Source: JAZDDE01 sp039714435 (GTDB lineage: Bacteria > Gemmatimonadota > Gemmatimonadetes > Palauibacterales > Palauibacteraceae). Taken from it: a stretch of DNA of 49,147 nucleotides. Shown piece after piece: positions 15,813 to 24,605 of the stretch. The stretch covers positions 1 to 49,147 of the forward strand of contig JBDLJJ010000006.1 in assembly GCA_039714435.1 (NCBI GenBank), read 5' to 3'. The notes beneath the pieces were generated by a model. That model saw nothing but the letters and a program-made list of their open reading frames with translations. It ran no database searches and had not been told where the DNA came from. The position numbers and the translations under genes were made by a program. How positions within the stretch are numbered: position 1 is the first letter of the stretch; the number at the start of each line of letters is the position of its first letter.

Positions 15813-16423
15813 TGAGAGGGTTCAACAAGGGATTGGCGGCGGCGCTGTGCCTCGCCGCGGCCGGGTGCGGAGGGGAGTCGGACCTGGATGACGGGGCGGA
15901 GGCGGGTGACGTGGCTCCGGGACAGCAGGTCGAGATTCATACCAGTATGGGCCGGATCGTGGTCGAGCTGTTCCCGGACCGCTCACCCATAACGGTCGAG
16001 AATTTTCTGGCCTATGTGGACGAGGCGTTTTATGACGGCGTGATTTTTCACCGCATCGTTCCGGGCTGGGTCATCCAGGGTGGCGGGTTCAAGCCGGGCC
16101 TGGAGGAGCATCCGCCCACCCGCGACAACATCCAGAACGAGTCCGACAACGGGCTGACCAACAGCCGGGGCACGCTGGCCATGGCGCGTACGCCGCCCCC
16201 ACACTCCGCCCAAGCGCAGTTCTACATCAACGTGTCCGATAATTCCATGCTGGACTTTGGCGGCCAGCGAACGGGCGAGCACGGCTACGCGGTGTTTGGT
16301 ACCGTGGTTGAGGGAATCGACGTGGTAGACGCCATCTCCGGCGTGACGATCGAAAACCGCGGTCCCATGCAAGGCGTGCCGGTCGAGCCCGTCATGATGG
16401 ACAGCATCCGCCGGCTGCCCTGA
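15809..16423 (+). CDS. Peptidyl-prolyl cis-trans isomerase, cyclophilin type, lipoprotein
   Basis: This 204-residue protein has a lipoprotein signal ending AAAGC (lipidated Cys20), a short acidic linker, and a cyclophilin domain from about residue 40: HTSMGRIVVELF, ITVENFLAYV, FHRIVPGWVIQGG (with the catalytic Arg), SQ-like AQAQFYINVSDN and YAVFGTVVEGIDVVD. It catalyses proline isomerisation during folding of exported proteins and should be anchored in the periplasmic face of a membrane. It is co-translated with the acyltransferase upstream and convergent, with 11 bases between stops, with ornithine aminotransferase. Confidence 0.93.
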   Translation: MMRGFNKGLAAALCLAAAGCGGESDLDDGAEAGDVAPGQQVEIHTSMGRIVVELFPDRSPITVENFLAYVDEAFYDGVIFHRIVPGWVIQGGGFKPGLEEHPPTRDNIQNESDNGLTNSRGTLAMARTPPPHSAQAQFYINVSDNSMLDFGGQRTGEHGYAVFGTVVEGIDVVDAISGVTIENRGPMQGVPVEPVMMDSIRRLP

Positions 16424-16434
16424 GCGCAGCCGGC

Positions 16435-17655
16435 CTAGCCGACGGCTACGGCTTCTCCCACGATGACCTCCTCGATGGCCGGCATCACCTGCTCCAGCTG
16501 TTCGCGGGTGATGACCAGAGGAGGGGCGAACCGGATTACCTGGTGATGGGTCTCCTTGGCCAGGATCCCCCGGTCCTGCAGCGCCTCGCAGAACGGGCGG
16601 GCGGTGCCGGATGATTTCTTGATCTCTACTCCGATCATGAGGCCGCGTCCCCGTACCTCGGCGACGTGATGCGAACCGAAACTGCGCAGCCTGCCCATGA
16701 ACCACTCCCCAAGTTCCTGGGATCGCTCGCTCAAACGCTCGTCCATGATCACGGCCAGTGAGGCCAGGCCGACGGCTGCGCCGAGCGGATTGCCGCCAAA
16801 AGTGGATCCGTGGTCTCCAGGCCGGAAAACGTCCATGACTTCGGCGCCGGCCAGCACGGCGGACACAGGGTAGACGCCGCCTCCCAGCGCTTTGCCGACG
16901 ATCAGGACATCTCCCCGCGTTCCGTCCCAGTCTCCGCAGAACAGCTTTCCTGTCCTGCCCAGTCCGGTCTGGATCTCGTCCAGCAGGAGGAGTACGCGCT
17001 CGTCCCTGCAGATCGCCTGGCACTGGCCGATGTAGCCTTCCGGAGGGACGATCACTCCGCCTTCACCCTGCAGGGGCTCGACCAGGAAGCCGACCGTATT
17101 TTCGTTGATGGCGCTGCGGAAGGCGTCCACATCGCCATACGGAACGATCCTGAAACCGGGCGTGAAGGGCCCGAAGCCTTTGCGGTACTGCTCTTCGGAC
17201 GAGAAACCGACGATAGTGGTCGTCCGGCCGTGGAAGTTATTGTCACAAACGATGATTTCCGCCTGGTTCGGCGCCACGCCCTTGGTCTCGTAGCCCCACT
17301 TACGAGCTGCCTTGATGGCCGTTTCCACAGCCTCGGCACCCGTGTTCATGGGCAGCGCTTTGTCGAATCCCGTGATTTCGCACAGGCGCTCCAGAAACTC
17401 ACCCATGCGGTCGTTGTGAAAAGCGCGAGAAGTCAGCGTGATCCGACCCGCTTGCTCCGCAAGGGCGGCCAGGATCGCCGGGTGGCGGTGCCCCTGGTTC
17501 ACGGCTGAGTAGGCGGCCAGCATGTCTACGTACTGCCGGCCTTCCACGTCCCACACGTGGCATCCCTCTCCGCGATCGAGCACGACGGGGAGGGGCTTGT
17601 AGTTGTGGGCACCCCAGCGCTCGTCTTGTCGGATCAGCTTGTCTGTACGCGTCAT
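16435..17655 (-). CDS. rocD: Ornithine aminotransferase
   Basis: The 406-residue class III PLP aminotransferase contains GHRHPAI, the ornithine-type AFHNDRMGEF, NTGAEAVETAIK, LLLLDEIQTGLGRTGK with the PLP-contacting D226, and IVGKALGGG with the Schiff-base Lys255. The motif set and overall sequence fit ornithine-delta-aminotransferase (ornithine plus 2-oxoglutarate to glutamate-5-semialdehyde plus glutamate), better than acetylornithine or GABA aminotransferase. The ATG at 17655 is chosen because MTRTDKLI begins the family and AGGAG lies about ten bases before it; the open frame continues to 17772 without similarity. It is probably catabolic, feeding proline or glutamate pools. Confidence 0.92.
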   Translation of the reverse strand: MTRTDKLIRQDERWGAHNYKPLPVVLDRGEGCHVWDVEGRQYVDMLAAYSAVNQGHRHPAILAALAEQAGRITLTSRAFHNDRMGEFLERLCEITGFDKALPMNTGAEAVETAIKAARKWGYETKGVAPNQAEIIVCDNNFHGRTTTIVGFSSEEQYRKGFGPFTPGFRIVPYGDVDAFRSAINENTVGFLVEPLQGEGGVIVPPEGYIGQCQAICRDERVLLLLDEIQTGLGRTGKLFCGDWDGTRGDVLIVGKALGGGVYPVSAVLAGAEVMDVFRPGDHGSTFGGNPLGAAVGLASLAVIMDERLSERSQELGEWFMGRLRSFGSHHVAEVRGRGLMIGVEIKKSSGTARPFCEALQDRGILAKETHHQVIRFAPPLVITREQLEQVMPAIEEVIVGEAVAVG

Positions 17656-17812
17656 TTCCGCGCTACTCCTGCGGCAAAAGGTGGTCATCGGGCTCCGGCA
17701 GGTTAGGCAGGACTGGGGGTGCTGGCAACGGCGGTGCGCGAGGGTCTGGACAGCAAGGCGGACAGCCTCCATCCTCCTTGCTTGTCATGTGGGCCCGGGA
17801 ACCGAAACACGG

Positions 17813-17917
17813 ATGCGAGTCATGTATATTTGGGTGACACTGTTGTTGGGTGGTCTGGTAGCGAGCTTCGGGGCGGGAGTGGCTTTCGCCTGCCGGATGC
17901 CTGAAGATTCTGATTGA
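17813..17917 (+). CDS. Possible 34-residue single-span membrane peptide
   Basis: An ATG at 17813 opens a short frame ending at TGA 17915-17917. The peptide is mostly one hydrophobic helix (YIWVTLLLGGLVASFGAGVAFA) with a polar tail CRMPEDSD, a plausible bitopic microprotein. A second ATG at 17822 would give a 31-residue form. No clear ribosome binding site is seen and no homologue is known to me, so it may be fortuitous. It lies in the 381-base gap between rocD and the gene at 18037; the rest of that gap shows only the AT-rich promoter-like patch at 17967-17999. Confidence 0.3.
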   Translation: MRVMYIWVTLLLGGLVASFGAGVAFACRMPEDSD

Positions 17918-17966
17918 AGCCGGAAAGCACGTCGGAGCGCGGACATCCGCTGGACAGAACGTCCTA

Positions 17967-17999
17967 TTAAGGTTAACTTTAGCGGCTACAGTATAGCTA
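17967..17999 (+). promoter_or_regulatory. Promoter-like AT-rich patch upstream of gene 18037
   Basis: TTAAGG (17967-17972) or TTAACT (17973-17978) and TATAGC (17992-17997) make a weak -35/-10 pair in an otherwise GC-rich setting, about 40 bases before the TTG start at 18037. Spacings of 19 or 13 are not ideal. It is the only promoter-like segment in this gap. Confidence 0.35.
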
Positions 18000-18036
18000 T
18001 TACGCTGGGACTTTACGTAACGCGCTGAGGTGTAAA

Positions 18037-18291
18037 TTGACGAGACATTTGAAAGATGAAGAGGGCCGTCGCTGGAAGGCGTGGCTGGCCTCCAGAGACG
18101 TGTTCTGGCCTGACCCGGACGGGAAGACGACCAAGGATCCGACCATCGAGGCGGTGCTCTTTGTGTGTTTTTCCGATCCTAACGAACCGCAAAAACGTAT
18201 CCGGCTTCCGGAGGGATCCTTTGCGAAAATGAGTGAGGACGATCTAATGGACCGGTTTCTGGAAGCCCAGCCGGATCCCGCCATCCGATAG
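18037..18291 (+). CDS. Small conserved-looking hypothetical protein
   Basis: The 84-residue product is charged and soluble (MTRHLKDEEGRRWKAWLASR, then ASRDVFWPDP and VLFVCFSDPNEPQKRIRLP), with a predicted small alpha/beta fold and no membrane segment. I do not recognise a named family. AGGTG at 18027-18031 lies at correct distance from the TTG start at 18037, and a strong terminator follows 23 bases after the stop, so it is a complete single-gene unit. Codon use and composition match the neighbours. The proline- and aromatic-rich phrase RDVFWPDPDG and the terminal acidic helix suggest a binding protein, but that is only an impression. Confidence 0.7.
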   Translation: MTRHLKDEEGRRWKAWLASRDVFWPDPDGKTTKDPTIEAVLFVCFSDPNEPQKRIRLPEGSFAKMSEDDLMDRFLEAQPDPAIR

Positions 18292-18314
18292 GTAAGCGGT
18301 AATAGAGATTGGCT

Positions 18315-18362
18315 AGGGCGCGACGCCCCGGACTGCCGGGCGCCGCGCCCTTTTTCTTTTTT
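18315..18362 (+). terminator. Rho-independent terminator after gene 18037
   Basis: AGGGCGCG (18315-18322) pairs with CGCGCCCT (18344-18351); inner bases CGCCCCGG and CCGGGCG extend the stem with a bulge around a short ACTG loop. TTTTTCTTTTTT follows. It sits 12 bases before the icd start, so icd must either start inside or after it or rely on read-through. Confidence 0.9.
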
Positions 18363-18373
18363 CTGAGGATGCT

Positions 18374-19633
18374 ATGTCGAACTACGAACACGTTTCGGTC
18401 CCCGCGGCCGGCTCCCCTATTCAGATCTCGCCGGACGGCCATCCTTCTGTACCGGATCATCCGGTCATCCCCTTTATCGAGGGCGACGGTATCGGGCCCG
18501 ATATCTGGGGCGCGGCGGTGCGGGTTTTTGATGCAGCGGTAGAGGCAGCGTACGAGGGCCAGCGCCGGATCGAGTGGATGGAGGTATTCGCGGGCGAGAA
18601 GGGAATGAAGATTACCGGCGAATGGCTGCCCGAGGAGACGCTGCAGGCGATACGCGAGTTCAAGGTTGCCATAAAGGGGCCTCTAACGACCCCCGTGGGC
18701 GGCGGCATCCGCTCCTTGAACGTGACGCTTCGCCAGCGCCTCGACCTGTACGCCTGCGTCAGGCCCTGCCGCTGGCTGGACGGCACACCGTCGCCAGTAC
18801 GAGAGCCGAACAAGATGGATGTGGTAATCTACCGGGAGAACACGGAGGACGTGTACGCCGGTATCGAATGGGAAGCTGGCTCGCCCGAGGCTGAGCGGGT
18901 TCGGGAATTTCTGAACACGGAAATGGGAACGAACATCCGGGAGAAGAGCGGGCTCGGTATCAAGCCGGTCTCGGAGTTCGGGACGAAGCGTCTCGTGGGC
19001 ATGGCCATTCGCGACGCACTGGAGGCTGGGGCCGCATCCGTCACCCTGGTGCATAAGGGCAACATCATGAAGTTCACCGAGGGTGCCTTTCGGGAGTGGG
19101 GCTACGAGGTGGCGAGAGAACAGTTCGGCGAGCAGACGATCACGGAGGCCGATGTGTGGTCGCAGCACGATGGCAGAGTACCGGCCGGCAAGCTGGTCAT
19201 AAAAGACCGCATCGCCGACGCCATGTTCCAGCAGGTTCTGCTGCGGCCCGACGAGTACGATTACATAGCGCTGCCAAACCTCAACGGAGACTACCTGTCG
19301 GACGCGTGTGCCGCGCAGATAGGGGGGCTGGGCATGGCGCCGGGCGCCAACATCGGTGACGAAGTAGCGTTGTTCGAGGCTACTCACGGAACCGCTCCCA
19401 AGTACTCCGGCCTGGACAAGGTTAATCCCACCTCGCTGATCCTGTCAGGGGTCATGATGCTCCAGCACCTGGGTTGGAACGAGGCGGCAACTCTCATCGT
19501 AGACGGGATCGTGGCGTCAATTCTCGGCAAGACGGTCACGTATGACCTGGAGCGGCAGATGGACGGTGCGACTACGGTCAGCACCTCTCAATTTGCCGAT
19601 CACATCATCGGGCGCATGCAGGTCCCGGCGTGA
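18374..19633 (+). CDS. icd: Isocitrate dehydrogenase (NADP-type)
   Basis: The 419-residue enzyme has the N-terminal IPFIEGDGIGPDIW, the substrate loop GGGIRSLNVTLRQRLDLY with the serine that kinases phosphorylate in E. coli, YRENTEDVYAGIEW, and the C-terminal NLNGDYLSDACAAQIGGLG and ATHGTAPKYSG segments. It oxidatively decarboxylates isocitrate to 2-oxoglutarate, giving NADPH. The sequence follows the bacterial homodimeric class I type. The ATG at 18374 has TGAGG a few bases upstream. Its stop overlaps the GTG start of pepA (GTGA), so the two are coupled. Confidence 0.96.
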   Translation: MSNYEHVSVPAAGSPIQISPDGHPSVPDHPVIPFIEGDGIGPDIWGAAVRVFDAAVEAAYEGQRRIEWMEVFAGEKGMKITGEWLPEETLQAIREFKVAIKGPLTTPVGGGIRSLNVTLRQRLDLYACVRPCRWLDGTPSPVREPNKMDVVIYRENTEDVYAGIEWEAGSPEAERVREFLNTEMGTNIREKSGLGIKPVSEFGTKRLVGMAIRDALEAGAASVTLVHKGNIMKFTEGAFREWGYEVAREQFGEQTITEADVWSQHDGRVPAGKLVIKDRIADAMFQQVLLRPDEYDYIALPNLNGDYLSDACAAQIGGLGMAPGANIGDEVALFEATHGTAPKYSGLDKVNPTSLILSGVMMLQHLGWNEAATLIVDGIVASILGKTVTYDLERQMDGATTVSTSQFADHIIGRMQVPA

Positions 19634-21129
19634 GTCAGCCCCTGGAGCCCAGGGTTATCGAGGTAGTCGAACCAGGCCACGAACCCGCGGTCCCTGTGCA
19701 GCTGCTCGCGGTTCCGGTCAGGCCGGACCAGGACCTGTCGGGGCGCGCGGCGGCCCTGGATGCGGAGCTGGGCGGACCTCTATCAAGGCTCCTTCAGTCG
19801 GGCTTCAAGGCCGCCGCGGGCGAGACGCGCCCGCTCTTCTCTGGCGGGGCCGAGACGCCGCATCTTCTAGCGGTGGGGCTGGGTCCCGGAGAGGGTCTGG
19901 ACGCTGAGAGCGCCCGCCGGGTAGCGGGGAAGGCGGTTCAAGTGGGTAGGGCCAACGCACTGGCCGCAGTCGCCATCGAGATACCGCCGCCCGAGGAACA
20001 GGGGCTGGAGGTCGTGCAGGCCGCCGCGGAGGGCCTGTGCCTGGGTGATTGGGCGTATGAGGACCTGCGCCGTCCTGACTCGGATCGTGTCTCGCCGCCC
20101 GCTCCTAGCCGGGGAGCCATCTTCCTGGGCGGCGAGCAGGCCGGGGCGGCGGAAGCCGCCAGCCGGGGCCAGACGATCGCGGAGTGCCAAAACTTCGCCC
20201 GAAGGCTGGTTACTCTGCCAGGCAATATCGCCACCCCTGCTTATCTGGAGGAACAAGCCCGGGGTCTGGGTGAGCGTCACGGACTGAGAGTCGAGGCCTG
20301 GGGCCCCGACAGGCTGAGGTCGGAGGGTTTTGGAGCGCTGCTCGCCGTCGCGGCCGGTTCCCGGGTAGAACCCCGCTTTCTCGTGCTGGAGCACCAGGGC
20401 ACGGGCGGCGCCCCGACGGTACTGGTCGGCAAGGGCGTGACGTTCGATAGCGGAGGTATTTCCATCAAGCCGGCCTCGGGCATGGAAGACATGAAGTACG
20501 ATATGGCGGGTGCGGCGGCAGTCCTGGGAGCGATGCGGGCCGTGGCGGAACTGGATCTGCCCCGCCGCGTCATCGGCCTTATACCAGCCACCGAAAATCT
20601 TCCTTCCGGCACGGCGCTCAAACCGGGCGACGTTATTCGCGGGCTGTCCGGCACCTCCATCGAGGTAATCAATACGGACGCTGAGGGCAGACTCATCCTA
20701 TCGGACGCCTTGGCCTTCGCCACGCGCCTCAAGCCTGTCGCGATCGTTGATCTGGCCACGCTGACCGGGGCCTGCGTAGTGGCGCTGGGCCATCACGCCA
20801 TGGGCCTGATGGCATCGGACGACACTCTGGCGCGATCCCTGAAGGTGGCCGGTGAGAGTTCGGGCGAGAGGGTTTGGCGCCTTCCGCTGTGGCCCGAGTA
20901 TCGCCGCCAGCTCGACTCGGATATCGCCGACATCAAGAACAGCGGCGGGCGGGACGCGGGTACGATCACGGCCGCCTGGTTCCTGCGCGACTTCGTGGAC
21001 GAGACCCCCTGGGTTCACCTGGACATCGCCGGAGTCGCCTGGGCCGAGAAGGCGGGGCCATACCAGCCCAAGGGAGCGACAGGCGCTGGAGTACGGTTGC
21101 TCGTCGAGTGGTTACGTACCGCTGACTGA
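19630..21129 (+). CDS. pepA: Leucyl aminopeptidase (cytosol aminopeptidase, M17)
   Basis: The 499-residue protein has an N-terminal non-catalytic domain (about 1-190) and a C-terminal M17 peptidase domain with VGKGVTFDSGGISIKP (metal-binding Asp and catalytic Lys), MKYDMAGAAAV, the signature NTDAEGRLILSDAL and YQPKGATGAGVR near the end. It is a hexameric two-metal exopeptidase that releases N-terminal hydrophobic residues in the cytosol; some family members also bind DNA. It is co-translated with icd by a GTGA overlap and followed two bases later by the barrel protein gene. Confidence 0.95.
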   Translation: MSQPLEPRVIEVVEPGHEPAVPVQLLAVPVRPDQDLSGRAAALDAELGGPLSRLLQSGFKAAAGETRPLFSGGAETPHLLAVGLGPGEGLDAESARRVAGKAVQVGRANALAAVAIEIPPPEEQGLEVVQAAAEGLCLGDWAYEDLRRPDSDRVSPPAPSRGAIFLGGEQAGAAEAASRGQTIAECQNFARRLVTLPGNIATPAYLEEQARGLGERHGLRVEAWGPDRLRSEGFGALLAVAAGSRVEPRFLVLEHQGTGGAPTVLVGKGVTFDSGGISIKPASGMEDMKYDMAGAAAVLGAMRAVAELDLPRRVIGLIPATENLPSGTALKPGDVIRGLSGTSIEVINTDAEGRLILSDALAFATRLKPVAIVDLATLTGACVVALGHHAMGLMASDDTLARSLKVAGESSGERVWRLPLWPEYRRQLDSDIADIKNSGGRDAGTITAAWFLRDFVDETPWVHLDIAGVAWAEKAGPYQPKGATGAGVRLLVEWLRTAD

Positions 21130-21130
21130 G

Positions 21131-22978
21131 ATGCCACTTTGCAGCTCCGCGCGGATGGCGCTCGTGGGCCTGCTGGTCCTGGCTGGCGCTCTCGCGAAGC
21201 CCGCAGCCGGGCAGGAGGTGGTCCGGCCCCGAGGGAACGTGCCGCCACGCAAACCAGCCGCGGCTGATTCCGTGGCGGCCGGTCCGGCGAGCCAGGACTC
21301 CGCCGCTGCCCTGCTGGCGCAGCAGCAGACCCGTGAGCCCGCCCGCTATCCGTCCTTGCTCGAGTTGCCGGAGACCGGGGGCGGCGCCGTGGTGTGGGAT
21401 CGCGCCCGCATTCTGGAGTCCAACGCTATCACATTGCTGGATCTGCTAGCGGAGATGGTGCCCGGCCTCACCCCCGTGCGAGCCGGATTCTACGGAGGGC
21501 CACACCACGCCACGCTCGGCGCCGCTGGAGCGCCATTTCTGAGTCTCCGTGTGGACGGCCGCGACGTACTGCCCCTGGAAGGGCGCCAGGTCGACCTGGC
21601 CCGGTTTCCTCTCGGAGCCCTCGAACGAGTGCGTGTGGTTCGCAAAGCGGCCGGTCTCAGGGTCGAGTTGGCCACACTCAGCCGCTCCGGGCCGGAGGCT
21701 TATTCCCGAATCGATGCTGCGACCGGGTCTCCCGGTGTGGGGATCGTGCGCGGCTCATTCACCAACGGGCTGGGGAGCAATTTCGCCGCCTCCGCCTCGT
21801 TCGACGTCGTCAATACGGAGGCTCTTCTTCAGGAAGACGACCGGTTCGACTTCCGTGGCCGCATCGCCTGGAACCCTGGTGACCGAAGCATGGGGCTTAC
21901 GGGCGAAATCCGCAGTCAGTCGAACACACCCACCCTGCTGGGGGGCGCGGAACGGAACCTGAGAGAGTTCGTCGTGGGGATCCGAAAGAACATGGGGCCG
22001 CACGTACAGGCCCAGGCTTACTTTTCGGACCGCAGGCTGTCGGAGACGGTGGCCGCTGTGGATTCCGTCTTGACGAACCTGCAGCGTGTCGGCGTAGATC
22101 TGACTCTCGTATCGGAGCGGGCGTACGGGCATCTGCGCGCGCTCCTGTCGGGAGACTCGCCCTTTCCGTCCTCACAGCTGTCGGGGAGGATCGGGGTGCG
22201 GGCCGTTACCGGTCTCACGCTGGATGTGACTGCCAAAAGCGATGTGTGGGATGGGTTTTCGACATCTGAGGTGCAGGGGGCGCTGGCCCTCCGGTCGGTC
22301 CTACCCTTGTCGGCCGAGATCGGGATCCAGGCCGCCACGGGCACGCGGGCTGTTCCGCATGCCGCGGCCCTGGCCGCCGACACGGCCGATTTCGACGCCC
22401 TGGCCGGAACACTGCAGGGCCGCATCGGACCACTATTTCTGAGCGAGCGAGTCGAATACCTCAATCTGAGCCGGCAGCTCCCGTTTGGAACCGTGCTGGA
22501 TTCCAGCTCAGTGGCCGCCGGGCCCGTGGAGATCGTCACCTTCGAGACAGCGGTCGAGGGCCCTGTTCTGCCTGTCAGCTGGCTCATTGGAGGGCTGCCT
22601 CCGATTCGCCTGCGGGGGGCGTATCGGTTCTCGTCTCTGCGCTCAGGGGGACCGGCTATCTACGTCCCGCGCAACCGAATCGCCGGAGAGGCTTTCTTCC
22701 AGAACGAGTTTTTCGAGGGCAATCTAGAACTCCGGCTCGGCCTGGGACTGAACCGGCGGGATGCGGTGTTTACGTTTCCTACGGCGGCCGCTCCGGGGGC
22801 CCCAGTCCAGACAGCCTCCGCCACAGACGTCTCGTTCAACCTCATGGTCCGGCTCCTGGAGGCGCGAATCTGGTGGCGAGCCGGAAATCTTCGCCAGGCG
22901 GCTATCGAAGACGTACCCGGCATCCCGTATCCTACGACCCAGCAGGCTTTCGGGATAAAATGGGAATTTACCAACTGA
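21131..22978 (+). CDS. TonB-dependent-receptor-like plug and barrel protein
   Basis: From the ATG at 21131 (two bases after the pepA stop) the 615-residue product has a signal peptide (ALVGLLVLAGALAKPAAGQE), a Pro/Ala-rich linker, then a TonB plug-like domain (about 85-185: ILESNAITLLDLLAEMVPGL, LRVDGRDVLPLEG, LARFPLGALERVRVVR) and a long barrel-like region of alternating strands to the C-terminus (FGIKWEFTN). I see no clear TonB box in the linker. It looks like a short TonB-dependent receptor or a plug-bearing channel in the outer membrane; the substrate is unknown. Coupling to a peptidase could hint at peptide uptake, but that is weak inference. Confidence 0.75.
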   Translation: MPLCSSARMALVGLLVLAGALAKPAAGQEVVRPRGNVPPRKPAAADSVAAGPASQDSAAALLAQQQTREPARYPSLLELPETGGGAVVWDRARILESNAITLLDLLAEMVPGLTPVRAGFYGGPHHATLGAAGAPFLSLRVDGRDVLPLEGRQVDLARFPLGALERVRVVRKAAGLRVELATLSRSGPEAYSRIDAATGSPGVGIVRGSFTNGLGSNFAASASFDVVNTEALLQEDDRFDFRGRIAWNPGDRSMGLTGEIRSQSNTPTLLGGAERNLREFVVGIRKNMGPHVQAQAYFSDRRLSETVAAVDSVLTNLQRVGVDLTLVSERAYGHLRALLSGDSPFPSSQLSGRIGVRAVTGLTLDVTAKSDVWDGFSTSEVQGALALRSVLPLSAEIGIQAATGTRAVPHAAALAADTADFDALAGTLQGRIGPLFLSERVEYLNLSRQLPFGTVLDSSSVAAGPVEIVTFETAVEGPVLPVSWLIGGLPPIRLRGAYRFSSLRSGGPAIYVPRNRIAGEAFFQNEFFEGNLELRLGLGLNRRDAVFTFPTAAAPGAPVQTASATDVSFNLMVRLLEARIWWRAGNLRQAAIEDVPGIPYPTTQQAFGIKWEFTN

Positions 22979-23024
22979 AGAGCGTGTGCGTGGACCAGCT
23001 ATATTGCTATACTGACGGCCAATT

Positions 23025-23909
23025 ATGATAAGAAGCATGACAGGTTTCGGCTCGGGGTCCGTCTCCATCGATGCGGGAACGATCGAGCTGGAGATGAAGT
23101 CCGTGAACTCGCGCCACCTCAAGCTCAACATGAGGCTGCCCGGAGGCGCGGGCGGCTGGGAAGAGTCGCTCAAAGCGAGGATCGGGATGCATGTCCGGCG
23201 CGGTCACCTGGATGTTCAGGTGCGGTTGGTGCCGCTTGCCGGTGGCACCGCGCAGTTCGCGGTCGATGAGGAAAGAGCGGCGGCGTATGTGGCTGCGCTC
23301 CGGGTCCTGAAAGCAGGCCTTGGCCTGGACGGCGAGGTAGACGTGGCAGCGCTCGCCGCCTGGGATCGGTGGTTCACCGAGGCTGCGCCGCTGTCCATCC
23401 AGGATGTTCCGCTCGAGAGCGTGGAGGAAGCGGCGGATCAGGCGCTTCGCGAGCTGGTGGACATGCGAACCCGTGAGGGCGAGCGGCTCGAGGCCGACCT
23501 CAGTTCACGGCTTGCTGCCATAGGCGCCGCCCTGGCAAAGGTGGCCGAGCAAGCGCCCGTTCGTCTTGAAACGGAGCGCGACAGACTGCGCCGCGCCGTG
23601 GCCGATCTCGTACCCGGGCCCGCCATGGACGAGGACCGAATCGCGCGGGAGATAGCCCTGATCGCTGACCGGTGGGATATTGACGAAGAGCAGGTTCGGG
23701 CCAGGTCCCACCTCAGCGGTATGGCGGAGTTGCTGGCGGAGCCCGATGCGGAGCCAGTCGGAAAGCGGCTCGGTTTCTTCGGGCAGGAGCTGCTTCGGGA
23801 GATCAACACGATCGGTTCGAAAGCCAACGATGCGGACATCGCCAAGCTGGTTGTGCACATGAAGAATGAGTTGGAGAGTATTCGCGAGCAGATAGAGAAC
23901 GTAGAATGA
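23025..23909 (+). CDS. yicC: YicC-family endoribonuclease
   Basis: The 294-residue protein begins MIRSMTGFGSGSV, the family's hallmark start, has MKSVNSRHLKLNMRLP and ends with the DUF1732 part GKRLGFFGQELLREINTIGSK...HMKNELESIREQIENVE. E. coli YicC takes part in RNA decay as a metal-dependent endoribonuclease. It heads the housekeeping block: its stop overlaps the gmk start by four bases (ATGA). TATACT at 23008-23013 could be a -10 element, but it is so near the start that the leader would be almost absent. Confidence 0.93.
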   Translation: MIRSMTGFGSGSVSIDAGTIELEMKSVNSRHLKLNMRLPGGAGGWEESLKARIGMHVRRGHLDVQVRLVPLAGGTAQFAVDEERAAAYVAALRVLKAGLGLDGEVDVAALAAWDRWFTEAAPLSIQDVPLESVEEAADQALRELVDMRTREGERLEADLSSRLAAIGAALAKVAEQAPVRLETERDRLRRAVADLVPGPAMDEDRIAREIALIADRWDIDEEQVRARSHLSGMAELLAEPDAEPVGKRLGFFGQELLREINTIGSKANDADIAKLVVHMKNELESIREQIENVE

Positions 23910-24562
23910 CACGGCCGCTGAGTGGTTCGAGCAGCTTTCCGGTCGTTCTCGCCGGCCCTTCAGGCGGCGGTAAGACTACGGTGGGCAGAGCGCTGGAAGC
24001 CCGGCGCAGCGATGTCAGATTTGCCGTGTCAGCCACTACCCGAAAACGGCGGCACGACGAAACGGACGGAAGAGACTACCGCTTTCTGTCGCGCGACGAG
24101 TTCGAAGACCTCATCGAGCACGGGAAACTGCTGGAGTGGGCCACTGTGCATGGAGAGCTATACGGGACTCCGCTTAGCGATCTGAGCGCGGCCAGAGAGG
24201 ACGGAGTACATCTTCTGCTCGACATCGACGTGCAGGGGATGCGAGCGCTGCGTTCGCACCAGCCGGACTCGGTCACCATATTCTTCATGCCGCCGGATGC
24301 GCAGAGCGTCGTGCAGCGCCTGAAAGGGCGCAACTCCGAAGACGCCGAGAGTCTGCGCAGGAGACTTGAAACGGCACTGTCGGAGTTGGCGGCGATCGGC
24401 GAATTTGACTACATCGTGGTTAACGAGACGGTGGCCGACGCTGTTGACCAGGTGGAAGCGATACTGGACGCGGAGTCAGCCCGAGTGGGACGCAGTTCGG
24501 AAGCGGCACGGGCCAGGGCCCAGCAGCTGTCGCATGATGTGAGAGCCTTACTAGAAACCTAG
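23906..24562 (+). CDS. gmk: Guanylate kinase
   Basis: This 218-residue enzyme has the P-loop GPSGGGKTTVGR near residue 18, the GMP-binding RKRRHDETDGRDYRF region (matching family TR-x-PR-x-GE-x-x-G-x-x-Y-x-F with a variant start) and DIDVQGMRAL. It phosphorylates GMP to GDP with ATP. The YicC-Gmk-RpoZ order is common across bacteria and links nucleotide supply with RNA polymerase. The N-terminal MTRPLSGSSSF is a short extension over the usual start. The ATG overlaps the yicC stop. Confidence 0.96.
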   Translation: MTRPLSGSSSFPVVLAGPSGGGKTTVGRALEARRSDVRFAVSATTRKRRHDETDGRDYRFLSRDEFEDLIEHGKLLEWATVHGELYGTPLSDLSAAREDGVHLLLDIDVQGMRALRSHQPDSVTIFFMPPDAQSVVQRLKGRNSEDAESLRRRLETALSELAAIGEFDYIVVNETVADAVDQVEAILDAESARVGRSSEAARARAQQLSHDVRALLET

Positions 24563-24605
24563 CGCCAGTTCGTAAGGGGCTGGATAAACTACAGGAAGTG
24601 ACAAT

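Noticed and set aside
17656..18036. Hidden tRNA or small RNA in the gap after rocD
   Set aside because: No cloverleaf, TPsiC arm or terminator is visible; only the short membrane-peptide frame and a promoter-like patch stand out.
20852..21130. Extension of the TonB-plug protein back into pepA
   Set aside because: It is the +2 frame of pepA; the signal peptide beginning at 21131 shows the true start.
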